This document shows positions 24,055-27,872 of a stretch of DNA of 27,872 nucleotides, one piece after another (position 1 is the first letter of the stretch; each line of letters begins with the position of its first letter). The notes under the pieces are model-generated. The model was not told the DNA's origin, searched no databases, and saw only the letters and a list, made by a program, of their open reading frames with translations. Source of the stretch: Desulfobacterales bacterium (lineage in GTDB: Bacteria; Desulfobacterota; Desulfobacteria; Desulfobacterales; JASFBJ01); contig JASFBJ010000005.1 in the NCBI GenBank assembly GCA_030149585.1, forward strand, positions 1 through 27,872, in the 5' to 3' direction. The translations under genes and the position numbers were made by a program.

Positions 24055-24096
24055 GTCGGTTATAAATATTATTTTAGTTAAAAGAGGAAATAATCA

Positions 24097-25674
24097 TTGA
24101 AGAACCTCACGTGGAAACCGCTTATAATAGTTGGCGTAATTTTAGCGTCAATTATTTACATTCTCCCTACACTTAAACCAACCTTATGGCCTCATAAAAA
24201 AATTAACCTGGGCCTGGATCTTCAAGGAGGAATGCACCTCGTTCTTGAAGTTGAGACCGAAAAGGCTGTTGTTGACAATATTCAGCGGATAATAGAAGAG
24301 TTGCGTGATCTTTTAAAAAAAGAACATATCCGCTATACATCTCTTGAGCAGGTCAAACAAATACAAATTCAAATTGGAATTCGCGGTGAAAAACCAATTG
24401 AAAAATTTGAACAATTAATAGACAAAGAGTTCCCCAACTTGCGCATGGTCAAAAATGATATAAATGATTCCTACCTGGAAATGGTTGTGGATCTTCCAGA
24501 ACAGGAAGTTGAGCGCATTAAAAAAATGGCTGTAGAACAGGCCCTTGAAACCATTCGTAACCGCATTGATCAATTCGGGGTCAGTGAGCCTGATATTCGT
24601 ATTCAGGGTAAACGTAGAATTTTAATCCAATTGCCCGGTGTTACAGATACACAGCGGGCCAAAGAGCTCATTGGCCGAACAGCCCTGCTGGAATTTAAGC
24701 TTTTGGATGAAACCCATGATATTGAAGCAGCCATTAGTGGTAAAATTCCACCAGGCAGTGAACTTTTATATCAGATTAAAAAAAATCCTGCCACCAAGCG
24801 AAGTGTAAAAACCCCTTTTCTGATAAAAAAACGCGCCAGCCTGACAGGCGCCTATCTTACCGATGCCAGAGTTCAGATAGATTCCCAGTATAATGAACCC
24901 TATGTTTCTATTGCTTTTGATAAAAAAGGGTCGCGGATTTTTGCCCGCATAACTGAAGCAAATGTTAAAAAACGATTGGCTATTGTACTGGATAAAAAGG
25001 TTTATTCAGCTCCGGTTATACAGGAAAAAATCAGTGGTGGGGAAGCCCAAATAACCGGCAGCTTCACAACTGCAGAGGCTCATGACCTGGCAATTATCCT
25101 GCGGGCAGGAGCATTACCGGCACCAGTTAAAATTATTGAAGAACGAACAGTTGGCCCGTCACTGGGAACCGATTCGATCACGAAAGGTTTTATGTCCATA
25201 TGTGTTGGTGGTATTCTCGTCATGCTGTTTATGCTGATTTATTATAAAGGTTCAGGCCTGATTGCCGATTTAGCGCTAATTCTTAATATTCTTATAATTG
25301 CCGGAGGATTAGCGGCTTTTCAGGCTACCTTAACTCTGCCTGGTATTGCCGGAGTCATTTTAACCATCGGCATGGCAGTTGATGCCAATGTTTTGATTTT
25401 TGAACGTATCAGGGAAGAATTGCGTCTTGGCAAAACACCCAGGGCGGCACTGGCATCTGGTTACGACAGAGCTACTTTAACAATTCTGGATGCAAATATT
25501 ACCACTTTGATCGCAGCCCTGGTTTTATTTCAATTTGGAACCGGACCAATCAAAGGTTTTGCAGTTACCTTGAGTCTGGGTGTGCTTGCCAGTTTATTTA
25601 CATCTCTTATCGTAACACGGTCTATTTTTGATTATCTGCTCATGACTCGCAAATCAAAATCTTTGAGCATTTAG
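24097..25674 (+). CDS. secD: Protein translocase subunit SecD
   Basis: Proton-driven RND-like partner of SecF that helps pull preproteins across the inner membrane. 525 aa: transmembrane helix 1 (8-24), GLDLQGGMHL (39-48), a long periplasmic P1 domain with DQFGVSEPDIRIQG (158-171) and YSAPVIQEKISGG (303-315), and then a C-terminal five-helix block (about 363-515) with VDANVLIFERIREE (428-441). The start codon is TTG, with GAGGA nine bases upstream (24084-24088); it gives MKNLTWKPL just before the first helix. The next gene is secF, 42 bp on. Confidence 0.97.
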   Translation: MKNLTWKPLIIVGVILASIIYILPTLKPTLWPHKKINLGLDLQGGMHLVLEVETEKAVVDNIQRIIEELRDLLKKEHIRYTSLEQVKQIQIQIGIRGEKPIEKFEQLIDKEFPNLRMVKNDINDSYLEMVVDLPEQEVERIKKMAVEQALETIRNRIDQFGVSEPDIRIQGKRRILIQLPGVTDTQRAKELIGRTALLEFKLLDETHDIEAAISGKIPPGSELLYQIKKNPATKRSVKTPFLIKKRASLTGAYLTDARVQIDSQYNEPYVSIAFDKKGSRIFARITEANVKKRLAIVLDKKVYSAPVIQEKISGGEAQITGSFTTAEAHDLAIILRAGALPAPVKIIEERTVGPSLGTDSITKGFMSICVGGILVMLFMLIYYKGSGLIADLALILNILIIAGGLAAFQATLTLPGIAGVILTIGMAVDANVLIFERIREELRLGKTPRAALASGYDRATLTILDANITTLIAALVLFQFGTGPIKGFAVTLSLGVLASLFTSLIVTRSIFDYLLMTRKSKSLSI

Positions 25675-25716
25675 ATTTAGTGGTTAACAGAACCATAAAT
25701 TATAGGTATTTGATTC

Positions 25717-26745
25717 ATGCAATTTATTAAACCCGAAGTTAATATAAATTTTATTGGAAAAAGAAAAATAGCCTTTTTTGTCTCTGCTTCCCTGATTCTC
25801 ATCTGTATCATCTCATTAATTATTCATAAAGGTCCGCGCTATGGGATCGATTTTGCCGGAGGCACCCTGATTCAGGTCAAATTTGAATCAGCCGTTAATA
25901 TAGATGATATAAAAGCCGGATTAAAAGCATTGGATCTTGATAAATCATCTGTTCAATTATTCGGCGACATTGCTGATAATGAATTTTTGATTCGAACAAA
26001 CCGCTCTGTAATAACGTCACAAGGGTTTGCAAACGAGGTAAAACAGGCCCTCAAAGCAACAACCAATATTAACACTGAAATCCGCAGGGTTGAAATGGTG
26101 GGGCCGCAAGTTGGTAAAGATTTACGTGAAAAGGCTCTCTTTGCCATGTTCTACTCCCTGCTTTTTATCACTATTTATATTTCAGGCCGATTTGAATTAA
26201 AATGGGTATTAAGTGGTGTTATTGCTGCGTCTCTCATGACTGCGGTTTATATTTCGACGATGTTTCATGTGAGTATTCCAATATTAATGGCTGTTGCTCT
26301 GGTTGTTACGCTGTTTATTTTCTGGATTCTGAAATTGAAATATGCCATGGGCGCTATTGTCGCATTAATCCATGATGTTACAATTACAGTGGGTATTTTT
26401 TCTATTTTCGATAAGGAATTCACTCTGCCGATTATTGCAGCCCTTCTTACGATTATCGGATATTCACTAAATGATACCATTATTGTATTTGACAGGATTC
26501 GTGAGAATTTAAGGAAACAACATAAAAATCCTTTGAAAATAATCATCAATAAAAGCATTAATGAAACCCTGAATCGGACTATTTTAACATCTGCTACCAC
26601 CCTTTTTGTGGTTATTGCTCTGTTTGTACTTGGCGGCGGAATAATTCATGATTTTGCCTTTGCTTTAATTGTGGGAATTGCTATTGGAACCTATTCCTCA
26701 ATTTTTGTTGCAAGTCCTATTCTGATAGCCTGGCAAAAAAAATAA
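25717..26745 (+). CDS. secF: Protein translocase subunit SecF, with an extra hydrophobic segment
   Basis: Partner of SecD. 342 aa: transmembrane helix 1 (about 17-37), IDFAGGT (44-50), small P1 domain, MVGPQVGKDLREKAL (127-141), and GYSLNDTIIVFDRIREN (248-264). Between GRFELKW (157-163) and YAMGAIVALIHDV (209-221) the protein has about 46 residues that E. coli SecF lacks (comparison from memory: 48 residues from VGP to HDV there, 94 here). They add roughly two transmembrane helices, giving about eight instead of six. The extra part resembles the helix pair that follows it. The reading frame and all conserved motifs are intact. Confidence 0.95.
   Translation: MQFIKPEVNINFIGKRKIAFFVSASLILICIISLIIHKGPRYGIDFAGGTLIQVKFESAVNIDDIKAGLKALDLDKSSVQLFGDIADNEFLIRTNRSVITSQGFANEVKQALKATTNINTEIRRVEMVGPQVGKDLREKALFAMFYSLLFITIYISGRFELKWVLSGVIAASLMTAVYISTMFHVSIPILMAVALVVTLFIFWILKLKYAMGAIVALIHDVTITVGIFSIFDKEFTLPIIAALLTIIGYSLNDTIIVFDRIRENLRKQHKNPLKIIINKSINETLNRTILTSATTLFVVIALFVLGGGIIHDFAFALIVGIAIGTYSSIFVASPILIAWQKK
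26203..26340 (+). other. Extra transmembrane hairpin-like segment within SecF
   Basis: Codes for SecF residues 163-208, almost all hydrophobic, with one proline at 188. LKW at 161-163 and SIPIL at 186-190 line up with LKY at 207-209 and TLPII at 236-240 further on, offsets 46 and 50. An internal duplication is possible; chance similarity between hydrophobic helices cannot be excluded by eye. Confidence 0.6.
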
Positions 26746-26793
26746 TAATCTCCTTTAAAAAAAATATAAATAGAATTTCTTTCTGACGATTAT

Positions 26794-27872
26794 ATGGAAA
26801 ACCTCCTGGAATGGATTGCTTTAAAAAACGTTCATGGTATTGGAAACCACCTTTTCAAACGGCTGATGGACTGTTTCCACTCCCCCCATAATGTATTTCA
26901 GGCCTCAAGCCAGGAGCTTTTAAAAACTGACGGTATTTCTCAACCTCTGGCCAGGGCTATCAAACAACAAAAAATAACCGACTGGATGAAAAAAGAACTG
27001 GAGCTTGCTCAACAAAAAGGTTACCAAATTATAACCCAGGCAGACGACAAGTTCCCACCCCTTTTGCTTGAAATTCCTGATCCTCCTCCATTTCTATATG
27101 TTAACGGCAATCTTTCCGGGTCATCCATGAATATTGCCGTTGTTGGATCTCGCAATGCAACCCCTTACGGAATTGCCATGACCAGGCAGCTTTGCAAAGC
27201 ACTGGCAGGATATCAGGCAACTATTATCAGCGGGATGGCAATGGGCATTGACACTGCGGCCCATTTGGGCGCTATAGAGGGAGGAGGTCAAACCATTGCG
27301 GTGCTGGGCAGTGGCCTGGCACAAATTTACCCTGCTCAAAATCGAAAATTATTTCATAAAATTGCCGAAACAGGGGCGGTTATCTCGGAATTTCCAATGC
27401 TCAGCGCTCCTGAAGCTCATCATTTTCCAATCCGCAACCGAATTATCAGTGGAATTTCCCTGGGTTCAGTTATTGTAGAAGCTGCTAAAAAAAGCGGATC
27501 TTTAATCACCGCCCGTTTAGCTGCTGAACAAAACCGGGAAGTTTTCGCGGTTCCCGGCAGTATACGCTCATCAAAAAGCAGCGGAACCCATGCATTGATT
27601 AAACAAGGGGCCAAACTGGTTGAAAACGCTCAGGATATTCTGGAAGAACTTTCACCTGTTTTTAGATATTCAGAAACAAGGCAAGAAAAAACTAATGCTC
27701 CCGAGGCGGAAACGCTCTCCCTTTCTTCAGATGAATCCAGAGTATTTAACGCATTGGGGCCTTACCCACTGCACATTGATGATCTTAGCAGGAAACTTGC
27801 CATAGATGCCGGCAAATTAGCTGGAATACTGCTCCAGCTAGAGCTTAAAGGAGCTATAAGGCAGTCACCTGG
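26794..27872 (+). CDS. dprA: DNA processing protein DprA/Smf (3' end cut by the window)
   Basis: Loads RecA on incoming single-stranded DNA in transformation; widely conserved also in non-competent bacteria. 359 codons are seen with no stop before the window end. N-terminal helix-hairpin-helix-like part (LKNVHGIGNHLFKRL, 10-24); Rossmann-like core with AVVGSRNATPYG (115-126), ISGMAMGIDTAAH (145-157), GSGLAQIYP and EFPMLSAPEAHHFPIRNRII; then a variable linker (290-313) and a winged-helix-like C-terminus (315-356). The ATG fits the family N-terminus but has no clear ribosome site; it lies 48 bp after secF. In many genomes topA follows dprA; that lies outside the window. Confidence 0.95.
   Translation, partial: MENLLEWIALKNVHGIGNHLFKRLMDCFHSPHNVFQASSQELLKTDGISQPLARAIKQQKITDWMKKELELAQQKGYQIITQADDKFPPLLLEIPDPPPFLYVNGNLSGSSMNIAVVGSRNATPYGIAMTRQLCKALAGYQATIISGMAMGIDTAAHLGAIEGGGQTIAVLGSGLAQIYPAQNRKLFHKIAETGAVISEFPMLSAPEAHHFPIRNRIISGISLGSVIVEAAKKSGSLITARLAAEQNREVFAVPGSIRSSKSSGTHALIKQGAKLVENAQDILEELSPVFRYSETRQEKTNAPEAETLSLSSDESRVFNALGPYPLHIDDLSRKLAIDAGKLAGILLQLELKGAIRQSP

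Noticed and set aside
23980..24096. Possible VemP/SecM-like arrest peptide gene before secD
   Set aside because: No ATG in the gap and no open frame with a ribosome site; secretion monitoring by a peptide is not supported.
1..27872. CRISPR array, tRNA/rRNA genes, insertion sequence, prophage or toxin-antitoxin genes
   Set aside because: No regularly spaced direct repeats, transposase, integrase other than XerC, or RNA gene hallmarks were found; XerC has its full conserved context and is not an element integrase.

Overview
The window is a 27.9-kb block of chromosomal housekeeping genes, AT-rich (I estimate about 40% G+C) and almost fully coding. It contains 30 protein genes and no RNA gene, insertion sequence, prophage or CRISPR array that I can see. 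Gene content and order (xerC-hslVU joined to argB-D-F-G-H, leuS-lptE, rng then yajC-secD-secF, a LptM-like lipoprotein beside dapF, outer-membrane LPS genes) point to a Gram-negative bacterium. Desulfobacterota, perhaps Desulfobacterales, is most likely; that placement is inference from gene order and protein style, not a search.

Left part (1-13104, all minus strand, read right to left). A small Rho-N-domain protein gene sits behind a good sigma70-like promoter (TTGACA-18-TATAAA, 13200-13229). It is followed by a HAD-family nucleotidase-like gene, xerC, the HslV/HslU protease, five arginine genes (argB, argD, argF, argG, argH), a lipoprotein, dapF, folK, a tiny membrane protein with a YHS/TRASH-like cysteine motif, a transaldolase-like gene and pgsA. 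Short gaps and a stop/start overlap (dapF-folK) suggest long co-transcription. The five arginine enzymes cover acetylglutamate to arginine except argC and argJ or argE, which are not in the window.

Middle part (13279-17379, minus). murJ, an ftsB/divIC-like gene and a small TPR gene are coupled by stop/start overlaps. They are followed by coaBC and a family-4 uracil-DNA glycosylase that share one base. rpsT (S20) runs the other way from murJ. lptE and leuS form a minus-strand pair converging on rpsT.

Right part (21224-27872, plus). rng (RNase G/E) is divergent from leuS across a 265-bp region with repeated CTTAAATTG-type motifs. Then come an uncharacterised membrane-anchored protein with a LysM-like segment, the Sec accessory genes yajC-secD-secF, and dprA, which runs off the window.

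No exotic multi-gene system is evident. The points most worth a second look are: a SecF with about 46 extra residues that look like a duplicated transmembrane hairpin; the lone Rho-N protein heading the protease/arginine gene run; the unassigned membrane protein before yajC; the structured yajC-secD gap; and the repeat motifs upstream of rng.
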